From: Lunularia cruciata
Lineage: Eukaryota; Streptophyta; Marchantiopsida; Lunulariales; Lunulariaceae
NCBI GenBank assembly: GCA_948567375.1
Contig: OX419757.1
Coordinates: 60,078,001 to 60,142,000, forward strand
Direction: 5' to 3'
DNA: 64,000 bases
Shown: positions 34,450 to 46,418 of the stretch, one piece after another
Position numbering within the stretch: position 1 is the stretch's first letter
Layout: every line of letters starts with the position of its first letter
Program-made: the position numbers and the translations under genes
The notes under the pieces: model-generated
Databases searched by the model: none
Told to the model about the DNA's origin: nothing
What the model saw: only the letters and a program-made list of their open reading frames with translations

Positions 34450-37250
34450 AGCAAGTTGAAGCAAGTTGAAATGATCTAAGTAATCTCAAATGAACCTATT
34501 CATTAGGAGCAAGTTTACAGATTTGGGTAAAGAGGGGGAGAGGAAGGATATTGGATAAAAGCATGGCCTTATCACCTAGTTGAAAGGTGAGATCACAATG
34601 ATGTTTATCAACATATTTCTTTTGCTAATTTTGAGCAACAAGAAGATGAGACTTGGCCTAGTGGAGGGATTTAAATAACATGGAAAAGAAGGTGAAAGTA
34701 TGTGGAACTTGAGATGGTGGAAGAGCAAGAAGAGAATATAGAACAAGTAGATTTTGCCCATAATTAAGGAAGAAGAGAGAAAAGCCACTACTTACTTACT
34801 TAGAATTATTGTAGGCAAACTTGGTAGCTACAATACAAGTATCTCAATCAATGTGGTGAACATTGACAAAGGCATGTAGTATCTTCTCCAAAGTGCAATT
34901 TGCTTGTTTTGTTTGTTTTCAAATTGAGGATGATAAGCTTTCAACAATGCAAGTTTTGTACCAAGGAGTTTAAACAATGTTTGCTAAAATTTACCAAGGA
35001 TCTAGATCAAAGTTGAGAACCCTTGACTTTCCATGGTACTTGAAGATGGTGTTAAAGTAGATTTAGGCCAATGTTAGAGCATTAATTGTATCCATGGTAA
35101 GAGCCAAATGAATCTACTTTCTTAGCTTATCAACAAACACTACAATCACTGTATGGCCTTAGTTTGTCTTTGGCAAGAATATAATGAGGTCCAAGCTTAC
35201 ATGTTCCCAATGGGTAAATGGAATTGGTAGTGGTTGAATGAGTCCACTTGGCTTTGGTTATTGGCTTTGTTGTGTTGGAAATTCTCACAAGATCAAACAT
35301 GCTCCATGTTGGACCACCATCATTGATATTCTAGGGTACCCAAGGTCTTGTCCACACCCATATGACCAATTATTGATAAGTCATAGGCCTCTTGTAATGG
35401 CACAAGTCATAGATCACCCTTGGTTGGAATATAGATCTGGTTCTCACAAAATAGAAGGCCTTCCTTGGAGGAGAAAGTGTTTTATTCCTTGTTGTTTGCT
35501 GCAAGATAAAATCATACCAATTGATAAAAGGCATCTTGTTGTAAAGCATTCCTAAAATCAACTTGGACTTTTGAGTCAATTGACACTATCATAATTGTTA
35601 TTGTTATGAGAGATTCATGAAGAGTCTTCAAATCAAGTCATTGTGATAGTGCATTGGGGATAACATGGAACTTGCCAAGTTTTTATTCAAGCTTAATGTC
35701 AAAAAATTGGAATTGTTCACCCCATCAATGATGTTGACTCTTCATGTGCTCCAAATGTAAAGTCTATAACAAAGGTTTGTGATTGGTTCACATGAATTGT
35801 TTTTCTTATAAGAGATAATGTCTTTGTACCTTTGGGGCATAAACCATTGCTAGTTTTTCTTTACCTTGAGCAAAGTAATTTCTTTCTATGGTGTTTAATA
35901 AGCAAGATACAAAGGCAATGAGATGTAATCCATCTAGAAAATTCTATTACAACATAGCTTTAATGGCAAAGTTAGAAGCATAAAATCAATCACACAAGAC
36001 AATTAAGGATCACATGGTTAGAAGATGTGTCATGAAGACACCAAATGCTTTAGTTTCTTTAATGCTTCTTTATGCTTGGTGCTCCATTGAAAGCTTCATG
36101 TCTTTCCCAAGAGTTCAATCACCAGTGCAATAATATGAGTATGTTGGTGATGAATCATTGGTAAAATCTTGACAATCCATTAAATGCCCACAATTCCGTG
36201 GCATCCTTAGGAGTAGGCCAATCAATAATGGCATTCATTTTCTCCTCTTCCATCTTGATCTACTTCAATGAGACCTTATGACCTAAGGAGTCAACTTCCT
36301 TCTACCAAAATGCAGACTTCAACTTCTTGAAGTAAAACTTCCATTGGCAAAGTAGTCTTAAGATTTCTTGTACATGATTGTTGTGTTCTACCTTTGTCTT
36401 ACTATAGATTAAAATATCATCAAAAAGCACCACCACATATTGATCCAATAGCCTATCCAACACCCAATGCATTTGATCCATGAAAACTACTAGAGCATTA
36501 GTGAGCCCAAAAGGCAAAACTCTCTACTCAAATGCCTTATACCTTATGCAAAATGTAGTATTTTTCACATTTTCCATATCAATGAGAACCTACCAACAGC
36601 CACTTCAAAGATCCAACTTGGAGAAATATTGTGCTCCACTCAATGGATCCAACAAGTCATTAATTCAAGGCAAGGGATAAACATTCTTCATGGTTTGTTG
36701 ATTAAGGCCATGGTAGTCAATATAGAATCAAATTCCTCCATCCTTCTTTGGTACAAAGAGTACTTGTGTTCCCCAAGGAGATGTACTATGTTGTATCAAA
36801 TCCTTGTTCAACAACTTGGTCAATGTTGTTCAAAGCTCTTCTAACTCTTTTGGTGAGAGCCTATAGATTGATCTACTCATAGGAGTACTACCTAGCAATA
36901 GCTCAATCTTAAAGATCATAGCTTAATCAAAAGGTAACTCTTTTGAAAGATCATCTAAAAATACATCTAAAAACCCTTGCACTATTTGATCAACCACTAT
37001 TTATTGATTTTGCTTAGCATCATCAAATTCTCCTTGCACAATTGTCTTGAAACATATAGTAAAAATGAGACTACCTTTCTCCAAAGCTTGCTCTACAATT
37101 GCTATACTGAAAAACCTCCCATCTTAGGACTAATTATTCTTAGGTGTCTTACTCAAGGTGCTAAACAACCTAATTAGTAATTTTTACCTTGGTGTTGTAC
37201 TGAATTTGTTGTTGGATCCAATCAAATTGAACTTCATGAGATTCAAGCCA
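34450..37250 (-). pseudogene. pol: Family D: Ty3/gypsy pol remnant
   Basis: Minus-strand order is RT, RNase H, integrase. RT shows PKKDGGIRF-like sequence near 36750, LPFGLTNA and VVLFDDILIYSKT (36302-36517), with the catalytic Asp pair in FDD, then GLSRFYQ. Integrase shows HMGVDKTLGTLEYQ (about 35330-35370), HWEHVSLDLIIFLPKT with the first Asp (35165-35226) and VIVVFVDKLRK. Very many stops are present. Upstream sequence to about 37250 may hold protease remains. No chromodomain is visible at the end. Confidence 0.8.
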
Positions 37251-37339
37251 AAGTAAATTTAGAATGATATCATAATAAAGAGGAGCTACTATAAACCTCA
37301 TACACTAGAGCTTGAAGTTGCAGCACTACATATCAACAA

Positions 37340-37549
37340 ACTTAGAAGTTGGTAGATTTACTTCCTAAAAAGAAGGCAATTTATTGCTTGTGGATTTTTA
37401 AGATCAAGAGAAATTCTAATGGGTCCGTGAGTAAATGCAAGGCAGGATTTGTAGCAAAGGGTTGCTTACAACAGTATAAAATTGATTTTGATGAGATATT
37501 TGGTCAAATTGATGATGGCATCAATTTGAGTTCTCAACATTTGCTACCT
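37340..37549 (+). pseudogene. pol: Family E: Ty1/copia RT N-terminal fragment
   Basis: LLPKKKAIYCLWIFKIKRN, then NGSVSKCKAGFVAKGCLQQ and IDFDEIF are the start of a copia-type reverse transcriptase (compare the family words WVFKIK, ARLVAKGY and DYDETF). It is cut on the right by the C2 LTR and on the left by D sequence. Only about 60 codons remain. Confidence 0.8.
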
Positions 37550-38100
37550 TGTCACAACTGTCAGCTTTGGCACAACATTTGTAGTACCAAAGCTAGTTTG
37601 TCAAAAGTTGGAGTAGTAGTGTTTGCAATTATAGTTATTTTGGTAGTTCCTCATGGACTACTTGTTGGTGGCCAGATTTTATATTAGGGTAACTTATCAC
37701 TTGGTGCAACCCATTGTCACTTGTATTGTTTGCACCATAAGATATGACATCAATGGTGTCATTAGGGCTGGAGACCTAGGTCAAGCAAAGGGGTATACTT
37801 TTGAAGTGTAGCTCTAGAGAACTCACTTCTTTGATGTTGAGCCTTTGTATTCTTGGCTATAGTGGACAGAGGGCAACAAACATCACTTGGAGTCTCTTAG
37901 CTAGAGGGGGTGTGATTTGATTGTAATTAGTGTTTGATTGTTGGCAAATTGTTGAATGAAGGATTGAGTACAGATCTGATTTGAGTTTGATTGAGTGGAA
38001 GAATAAATTTATAATATCAAAATAGAGAGAGTCAAGGGAAAATTGGGTGTAGGAATAAGGGCATTGGAGGCATCTCCAAGCCTAGCTTATCATTCATACA
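37550..38100 (+). repeat. C2 5' LTR
   Basis: Similar to C1 6411-6952 and to the C2 3' LTR (TTTGTAGTACCAAAGCTAG against TTTGTAGCACCAAAGCTAG). As in C1, the start block TGTGGCACTTTAGAG is absent here. The right edge is uncertain. Confidence 0.65.
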
Positions 38101-38797
38101 TTTGATCATGGTCATAGATTTCATTCAAAGTGATCATGTGCGGAAGCCATATCAAGATGATGTAGACTTAGCAATCAAGCTGACAATGTGCAAAAATGTT
38201 AGCCAAACTTTTGAGAATTGAGTCAATTTGAGACAATGGGTATTCAATTTGAGGCTAAGGAAGTGAAATTAATGTCAATTTAGTGCAAATTGACCAAAAT
38301 ATAAAATTGGAGGTGAATTTGGGAACCCATCTCCTTGAATTATGGATTTGGAGATTTCTATCCTCCCAATTTGGTCCAAGTCCATAATTAGCAAAGGATT
38401 TTACAATTAGCCAACAATAGAAGAGATATGACAGATTGGTATTGGTTGTCTAGATTAGGAGGTTGAGTTGATAGAGGTTGTCCAAAGTTAGAGGTTGCAT
38501 AAATTGCCCTAGCTAGTGCTTGAGTTGGTGAACATTGGCTAGATTTAGAGAGGGTTTGAATTGGCAAGAAGAAAGGTCCTATTTGGTTGAATTTTGGTGT
38601 TTCAAGGCATAAGGCTATGGGCTAAAGAGGCTAAAAAGACCTAGAAGTGCAAGCAAGCTAGCTTGCTAGCAAATTTGGATAACTTTTTGGTAATTTTTGT
38701 TGTCATTTGGTAAATTTACCCACCTTTCTAGATTAGGCATAGTAGGGTTTGAACCCCAAATCTTTGGTTCTTAGACTAGTGCCCTAGCCAACTAGTC

Positions 38798-39480
38798 TTT
38801 TGAGCCAGCTTGTCTCTCACTCAAGATGAACCTCTGATGGCTATTATATAGCACACAATAGACTAAGAAGGCAACAAACCCCAACTCCATCATATTCTTC
38901 CAAGGCTAACACTCCAAGACTCAAGACATTGCTCACTAGAGAACTCAATGAGAGAGAGATAGTTGCAAATAAAAGGATGATGAGTACCTCTTCACCCCTA
39001 GTTTACATACTTGTGAGATAGTTACACACCAAAGTGAAAGAATAACTCAAGTTACTAGGCTAAAAGTCAAATAAAGTCAAAAAGCTAAAAGAATATTTAT
39101 GCTCATGGGAATATTCTCCTAAGCATGTGGTCTTATCTTGATCCAATCACTAAGTCAAGGATTCTTTCACATGGGCAATCATTGGGCTATAAAAGAATTC
39201 AAAAAGAAAAGGCTTGTGGGTCCAAGAGGTCTCAACTCTTTCCTCAAAGCCAGACACCTATGAACAATACCAAGTCAATACACTAGAATCAAAAATAGTA
39301 GTGCTCATCTTTTCTACTTCCTCTAAAGTAAGGTCCCTTCTATCTTAGCTATGACTAAATTTAGCTAATCATGACTAATGTAGAACCATCCTTTATCACT
39401 ATATAAATAATATCTCTTAAGTACTTATTATACCAAACTAAATATCACAATAATACAAACATGCACAAATAGGTGTTACA
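38798..39480 (-). mobile_element. Family B LTR copy B2
   Basis: 683 bp, minus strand. It ends on the plus strand with CACAAATAGGTGTTACA and begins TTTGAGCCAGCTTGTCTCTC. It is followed by 118 bp of B pol tail (39481-39598), so it is the 3' LTR end of a B element inserted in the C2 leader. The flanking C sequence misses about 890 bp relative to C1 (7780-8672), so insertion was accompanied or followed by deletion. Confidence 0.8.
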
Positions 39481-39598
39481 TTTACCCCTTGACTAAGTTT
39501 TCACGTTGTTCTCAAAGTGAAGGTCTCTCTACCTTTTATGATACATCTTCAACTTATCATAATTGATCCTATCAAAGTGTCTTCCTCCTAACTCCTTT
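39481..39598 (-). pseudogene. pol: Family B pol tail next to B2
   Basis: Reverse complement of 33210-33324, including the codons for HFDRI and KLKMYHKR. It confirms that the B LTR follows this pol directly. Confidence 0.75.
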
Positions 39599-40980
39599 GT
39601 TCATACCCTTCATGGCATGGAAGGAGTTGTTCCAAAACTTGGAGGGTCCACCAATGGATGACTATCATGAGTTCAAAGAGAACTCACTTGGAGGAGATTG
39701 ATCTATGGAGACAATATTGATATTTGAACTACATCTCCATCACTTCAAGCTTGGTTTCTAGGGGTAGATCTACAATACCTACAATTCTAGCTCTAGTAGC
39801 ATTGATGTATCCAATGGAGGTACACTAGTTGGAGATGATGTTACTACAAGTGGAGGTATTTTTGTTGGAGGTGGTGTAGTATCAGGGTTAAACCCCATGG
39901 TGGAGGTCTTCTTGTCTTTGAGGTAAAACTACCAAGGAGAGCGGACTAACAAGTTGAGGAGCTTGCAAGAGTTCTAATGGAAGGTTGGAAATATTCTACA
40001 CAAGGCATACACTCACATGAGATGGTTGTTCAGTTTCACTCAAGGAGTTATTGAGGCCCAAGTAGTCCAATTTTGGCATGGGATCTTAGACAAGGAGTTG
40101 CAACACAGAGTATGTGATGTTACATTGTTACAAGCTACATCATCTACTTTGGCAATGGTCCTTAGTTTAGCTAAGTGCATTGAGCTCAACATGGTGGAGG
40201 AGAGAGTGATGATATATGGATTTGGTAGGAAGACCTCATCCATAGTTGTTACTTCTTTTATATTGCAACAAAGTGCAACACACCATGTTGGCTTCTAAGG
40301 GCAGAGTGCACAACCTAGATCTTATAGAGCGAGTAGAGGGCATAGTGCAACTAGACCCTTACCTTCATTTTTGGATCAATAGAAACCAATGAGTCTTGGT
40401 GTTGCTTGTTGGACTTGTGGTGGACCTCACCACAAGAGAGAATGCACTCAAGGTAGTGTACATGATACCTCTGGTGCATCATAGCCAACAAAAAGATAGA
40501 ATGACCATTGCTATAGATTTGGTCACCTTCATCTTGAGTTATAGAGTGTTAGAACTGTTATGGAAAGTGGTAGAGGAGCTCCAAGTCATGGAGGACAAGG
40601 TGGTAGAGGTGGTGGTAGAAGACCCACTCTTGGTAGGGATGCAATACCTGACCTTGCTTTTGATATAGCCATGGCTACTTGGATTGAGCAATTGGAGCAA
40701 AGATTAGCTAGCGTGGCTATAACTTAGAGAATGTTAAATTTAGGTGTTGAGGCTTCCACTTCTTACATTAGTGATAGAGACATTTTAGACTTTATGTGTT
40801 GAGCAACACAAGTAGATGCATCAGCCATAATGACCAGGCATGCAATACATGCTCTAGAGCCTAGAGGAGCATCATTGGAGTTGGAACTACAAAGAGGAGA
40901 GGCTTCTAAACAAGTCCAACTCCCCAAGTCTTTCACACTCTTTGAGGCACCACAAACAACATCCTTGGCTCCTAGACATC
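39599..40980 (+). pseudogene. gag: C2 gag C-terminal part
   Basis: Begins at the counterpart of C1 8672 (FIPFMAWKELFQ-like). Open segments at 40017-40298 contain FTQGVIEAQVVQFWHGILDKEL. The first zinc knuckle CWTCGGPHHKREC is at about 40407-40446. C2 keeps Gln codons at three sites where C1 has TAG (40131, 40689 and 40890). Confidence 0.75.
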
Positions 40981-41394
40981 CTAGTGCAGGTGTGGTAGGT
41001 GGTGATGGAGTGCATGATGGATACTAGTTAGCCACTTGCTACTACACAGATTGAGTCTAGCATGGGAGCGGTTCAATTTATTATGTGCTTCTCTTTGTTC
41101 TCAATCAATGACATGTTTACATTAGAAGTTGACCCAGCTCTAGTGTTTTGCCTGGTTCTGGTGCCACACTTTGTGAGAGTATTGATGATATGGTTCCTAC
41201 TTCTAGAGCAAAGGTGGTTGATAGTGGAGTTGACTTGGTTGAGAAGTATTGCATCCACTTAGTGACAAATGGTTTATGGTAGGCAGCAATAGTAAGGTTG
41301 GAGGAATTACCTAGACCTACCTTTGAGTGACCTCAATTCACTCTTGGAATTGTCTTAATGGACAACAAGATTGGGATTTTTCATTTAGTGTGAC

Positions 41395-42028
41395 CTTCAA
41401 GGAAGATCTATACACCATAAAGGGTCTTATTAGACTCTATTGTGCAGCCTCTTATGTTGAAGAAGGTTGTTGTTGTTGGTCTTGAGCTACAAAAGACTAA
41501 TGTAGAGAGATGTCCATTTAGATCCAAACATTTTTAGGGGTGGTTCTACACAATATATAATATGTGGTGGGAGCTCATTGTCCAAATCCAGCCTGGTCAT
41601 CTAACTTAGAGCTCTATGTTGAGAGCTTGGGCTATATGATAGTAGTAGAGTCATATGAAGTGCTAGTTGGTGGAGCAACGTTATACTCCTTATGTTTCAA
41701 TATTGTGTATTAGGAAGATAGAGCTTCCTATAGGCTAGGTTAGTAATCAGATGAGCAATAGGGATGTCACCAATTGGTGTACCTTAGTAGTGGTAGTCTT
41801 GGCTCATTATAGTCAAGGACCATGGCATCAATTTCAGCTTTTAGTGGTTTTGTTACTTGGCTTGGTGACTTATTGGAGTGGAACACCCATACGGAGGATA
41901 CTTCAATGCCAAAGGAGATAAATTGGATTTGGAGCACAAGTGGGATTTTTCTATCCACCTTGGATGTTCTATTGTGGAGTTTCAAGGAAGCATTGTAGCA
42001 ACATGCAGATCAATTGTGTAGTAGGCTT
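41395..42028 (+). pseudogene. pol: C2 protease and following linker
   Basis: Counterpart of C1 10495-11136. The catalytic triplet reads DSI in place of DSG, and stops are frequent. It ends abruptly at the deletion junction near 42029. Confidence 0.7.
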
Positions 42029-42029
42029 T

Positions 42030-43010
42030 GAGCATGATATAATCAATTGCCAATCAAGGAGGAGGAAAAGCCCAAGATATCATTTTGTGTTATTGATCCT
42101 CACAGCAAGGATGTATTATATCAATGGAGATTCTTACTATTTGGGTTAAAGAATGCTCCTACTAAGTTCTAAAGAATCATAGACAGGATTAGATTTTACT
42201 TGGTGCTATATTGATGACATTATGGTCTATAGCACTATTGTGGAGGAGCAAAACAGACATTTGTTGGAGGTGTTTGAGAGGTCTAGATCTCATAGACTTA
42301 AATTACATCTTAGGAAGTGTAGATACTTCCACAAGCAGATTGAGTATTGGGTTACATTATCTACCTTGGAAGACTTGGTGCTCCATTAACCAAGGTAGAA
42401 GTTATTGCAAGTATTCCTTGGCCTACAAATGTGAGCAAGTGTGAGCATTCCTTGGGTTGGTGAACTTCTATTGCCAATATGTTAGAGGATTTAGTGCCAT
42501 TACCAAGGCCTTCATGAAACCGAGTAAGCTTACACAAGAGTTGTGTTGGAGAGATTATCAAGAGAGAGCTTTTACAAAGCTCAAGGAGAGGTTGACACAT
42601 GCCTCTATTCTTAGGAGATTGATAAGAGGATGACCATTCCAAGTTCATATTGATTGGAGTATGTTAGGACTTGGAGTAGTGCTCATCCTACAAGATGATA
42701 AGGGGGAGAAGTTTATGGTGACCTATGTTAGTTGCTCCAACAATTCAATAGAGGTAAAGTATAGTTCATATGAGAGAGAGTGCTTACAACAATATGGGTA
42801 GTAGCACATTTTTTATGTTACCAATTTGATAACCTCTTCACTTGCATCATTGATCATCAACCACTAAAGTGGTTGATAGATTTTGATAAGCTTTCAAGGA
42901 AGCTTGCATGATGAGCTATGATTTGATAGGAGTATGATTTCATGGTTATTCATAGACCTAGAGTGGTGAACCATGATGAAAATGAGTTGAGTAGAAACTC
43001 ATGTTCCAAC
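42030..43010 (+). pseudogene. pol: C2 reverse transcriptase (N-terminally deleted) and RNase H
   Basis: Starts with the counterpart of YHQLPIKEEDKSK. Retains CYIDDI (about 42203-42225), VFERSRSHRLK and the RNase H word IDHQPLKWLI. It ends at the unknown insertion near 43011. Broken by stops and frameshifts. Confidence 0.8.
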
Positions 43011-45381
43011 GTGCTATGGTCTAATAGCACATTGTCATACTTTGCCTTTTTCTATCTAGGAACACACAAGATGCCTAGCTATAGAGCCTATAGATCAGAG
43101 ATTGTAGGTTAACTTGTCCCTAATACTTTGAGCGTGTGTGGAACCCAACCAGTAAAACCTTCCACTCTAGGTTTTGGTATTCTTGCTATCGGGTAAGGTG
43201 GTAATGGGCAACCTAACCTGCCATCATAACACGCACCCTTGGTCTATTGGTCATCACTTCCAACATTACCAAGGAGAAATACACAGCACTCTTAGAAGGA
43301 AATAACCTAAGTGCAACGCCTGCACACCAATCCAAACCAATTGGGCATACAAGCATGCAAGCACGGAGAGGATCCAACCACAAGAAGTCAATAGCAACTC
43401 TCCATGCTTTTGGTGGAATTCAGCTTCAGAGGTCCCTGCCCTGTCCTCAAGTTGATTTCAATTTGAACTCCAACTTCCTCAATTATGCACTTCAGATTTC
43501 AGCCAATTCCCAATCCAAGTGTAGAACTTCTATCTCTTTTGTTGGAGAAAATACTATGAAACTCATATGGGTGTAATTTTCTCTATGTGGCTTGAACCCA
43601 AGTGTTCTAGGATTCAATGAAACTCCTATGAGATAAGCTTTCTAATGACATGAAATATCCCTCAATCTGATTACTAAAGCTCTCTTGACAAGCTCCCAAA
43701 CTTGGCCAATTGCTTGTAGGTTTTTACCCTAATTTTGAAATCCCTATTTTAGGGTTTGCTCCTGGTTCTTGGCAAATTTTCCCCAGATTTCTGATTCATA
43801 AGTACACTTGACTCTCACAAACTTTCTGGCAACCTAAAACCCTCAATAATAGTCACAATGTAGGAGAAATGACATCCAATCAAGATAGAGGATAAAAATT
43901 CCTCTATTGAGCTTATGATAGTATTTGTAGCAGAGTTTCTTGCATCAATTCTCACTCTCTATGGACCCAAAGTCAACCAAAATTTTCACAATAGTTTTTT
44001 GTGCTCTTGTTTAGCACTTTGAAAATTTTAATACCCTAATCTAACCTCAAACACCATATATGGATCAATTCTTGAGTTGGGTTAACTTGTAAGCTCTAAA
44101 GACCCAAGTATGCTTGATCCAAGACCTTGAATTGTCTATTTGAAGAATTCACATAAAATCTTTGCATAGAGGTGCAAACCCTAACCATCAACAAGACTAG
44201 AAATTTTCACAAGGTGAATAGAACTACAACTTTAAAAATGACCAAGATTCTAGACCTGATTAGCATCTCATCTCCAACACCTCACTTTCAAGAACTCCAA
44301 CTTCAATTGACCAGATCTGATTCAAGATTGATCAAATTTTTATATTTTTTGATCTCAACACCACAAAACCTTTATCATCTGTCCTATCCCCTTAAAAAAT
44401 CATGAAAATTTCTCATTAAGCTCTCCAAATAGTCTATCTTGTCCTCTTGGCTTTGAATTCTACCCCCCCTCCCTTACTTCAATTGATCATATCTCCCACA
44501 GAATTGACTCAAATCTCTCAAATTTACTCTCAAAATTGTAGCCTATCTGCTCCTCTCTCCAATTGTGGTCTTTTATCCTCAAATCTCTTCCTTGAACTCC
44601 CTCAATCCTCCAAAAATGCATGACTTCTCCTCTTGGAAACCAATCTCTTGCAATTTTGTCTTTTAACTCTTCACCTTTTGACAAGTGGACCCCACAATTC
44701 CACCTTGAAGCTCATGAGCAAAAATTTAGGCATTTCCCAACTATAGGACCACATATATTGCTAAGTCCCAGACTTGCTCATAATTAAGCATCGGAAGGAC
44801 GATATGATCTAGATTTTCCATCATCGACTCCGTGAATAGCAAAAATTCAGGCATTTCCCAACTATAGGACCACATATATTGCTAAGTCCCAGACTTGCTC
44901 ATAATTAAGCACCGGAAGGACGATATGATCTAGATTTTCCATCATCGACTCCGTGAATAGCGTCCCAAAATATCTCACCATCCAATCCCATAAGCCGTCA
45001 CGGTGTAGGATCTAAAGCTTGATGAGAAAAGGATTCAAGAGTGGCAGATCAAGATCATGGGACAGAGTATGCTCAAATGCCTCCTCCAATGCTCTAACAC
45101 TCATGCTCTACTACTACAACTCTCACTCCCAACATCCTCCTCCTCCTTGAGACTCCTCGACTAAACACCACTCCGTCTCTCTACTCGTCCTCCTCTATAT
45201 TCATCAGAGCCTTCAAACATGATAAGATCATAACCCATGTGGCCAGTCACATATATGCATAGATTGTTCACATGGAAATGTCTCATTTGTTGGATCTATC
45301 ATACAACCTACTCCACTAATGTGGAGATAAACTATGATAAGTTACTTTTTTATAAGCTACGTAAACCACAACACAACAACG
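43011..45381. other. Unclassified 2.4-kb insertion in C2
   Basis: C1-like sequence stops after AACTCATGTTCCAAC and resumes at GTTGGTAAGGTGAGATAG. CAACGT occurs at both edges and may be a short duplication. About 20 bp of C sequence is missing at the right. Inside I see no transposase or pol, only a 110-codon frame (43247-43576) without recognisable features, a CT-rich tract (44455-44470) and a 121-bp tandem duplication. It could be a solo LTR or a non-autonomous element. Confidence 0.6.
44720..44961. repeat. 121-bp tandem duplication
   Basis: Units 44720-44840 and 44841-44961 differ at about two positions (AATTTAGG/AATTCAGG and CATCGG/CACCGG). Each contains GACCACATATATTGCTAAGT and GACGATATGATCTAGATTTT. 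Near identity means a recent event in otherwise old sequence. Confidence 0.9.
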
Positions 45382-46064
45382 TTGGTAAGGTGAGATAGAT
45401 GAAGAGATGGTGCCAAGTTGGCATGCATCTACCTTTCTATGTATATTTTCTTGTGCCTTGGTGGTATCTCTCTTAATATATACAAGAGGAATTGTTGAAG
45501 TCACATATGCAAAGGGTAGAGATCTTGGTATAGGCCAACAAGACATTCATGATAATATCTTAATGATGGTTTATCTTTGCACTAGTGGTGTGGGTGGTAC
45601 CTTTGGTGCTAAGGAGAGAGACTGTGTCCTCCAACAAACCAAGCAGTTTATATTGGTGTGCAAAACCTACTTTGTGTATGGAAGGATGGTAGAGTACAAG
45701 TAGTACCACTTCTATCTTAGAGACCAATTGTTATAGTTGTTAGGTCATGCTCATGAAGAGCCAAGATATTTTGGAGTATAGCATAGATATAGCTTACTCT
45801 AGAGTCATTATTGGTGGCACAATACGCAAAACATTATAGAGCAATTTGTTACTAGATGTGTGGTTTGTGACCGAGTTAGAGAATCATTAATGCTCATATG
45901 CCACAATTACATCCACTACCTATAATAGGATTAGATTACTATTGGAGTTTGGACTTTGTTGGACCTTTACTATTAATTGTAAGACATCATCAATATGTTT
46001 TTGTTGGTAGAGCACTTTTCCAAGTGGATTGAGTTGGTGATACTTCCTAATAAGTCTAGTGAAG
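45382..46064 (+). pseudogene. pol: C2 post-RNase H linker and integrase N-terminal part
   Basis: Counterpart of C1 14040-14711. Includes an open frame (45407-45703) similar to C1 14070-14294, the zinc domain (RHAHEEPRYFGV-like) and YYWSLDFVGPLLL-like sequence with the first catalytic Asp. Interrupted at 46064 by A5. Confidence 0.75.
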
Positions 46065-46418
46065 TGTGGTGCCCACATTTTTATTTTTTTCTATTTATTA
46101 GCATTTGAGTGAAGAAGTAAGCACGGAAAGCCAAATTGCAAAAGAAGAATGGACGGAAGTGACTTTGGAGGAAATCCAAAGAAGGCAAGATCGGATCCGA
46201 TGATGGAGGTACTCGGAAGAAGGGTATGATGGAAAAAAGTCCAAAGAGCATCATCTTTGGGTCAGAAGGCGCAGGTGATACAAAGACCGTCTAACAACCT
46301 TGGTATGTGGCAAGAAAGTACACTTCAAGAAACGGCGGAGGCAAAAGAAGCATGTCTTGATAGTGACCGGGCATCAACACGCAGAAGAAGGGAAGTCAAA
46401 TTTGAAATTGACTGAAGA

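Noticed and set aside
37349-37687. 112-codon ORF as a single gene
   Set aside because: Its first half is copia RT and its second half is the C2 LTR read by chance; the junction lies near 37550.
44720-44961. CRISPR-like or satellite array
   Set aside because: Only two head-to-tail units without spacers; a simple tandem duplication explains it.
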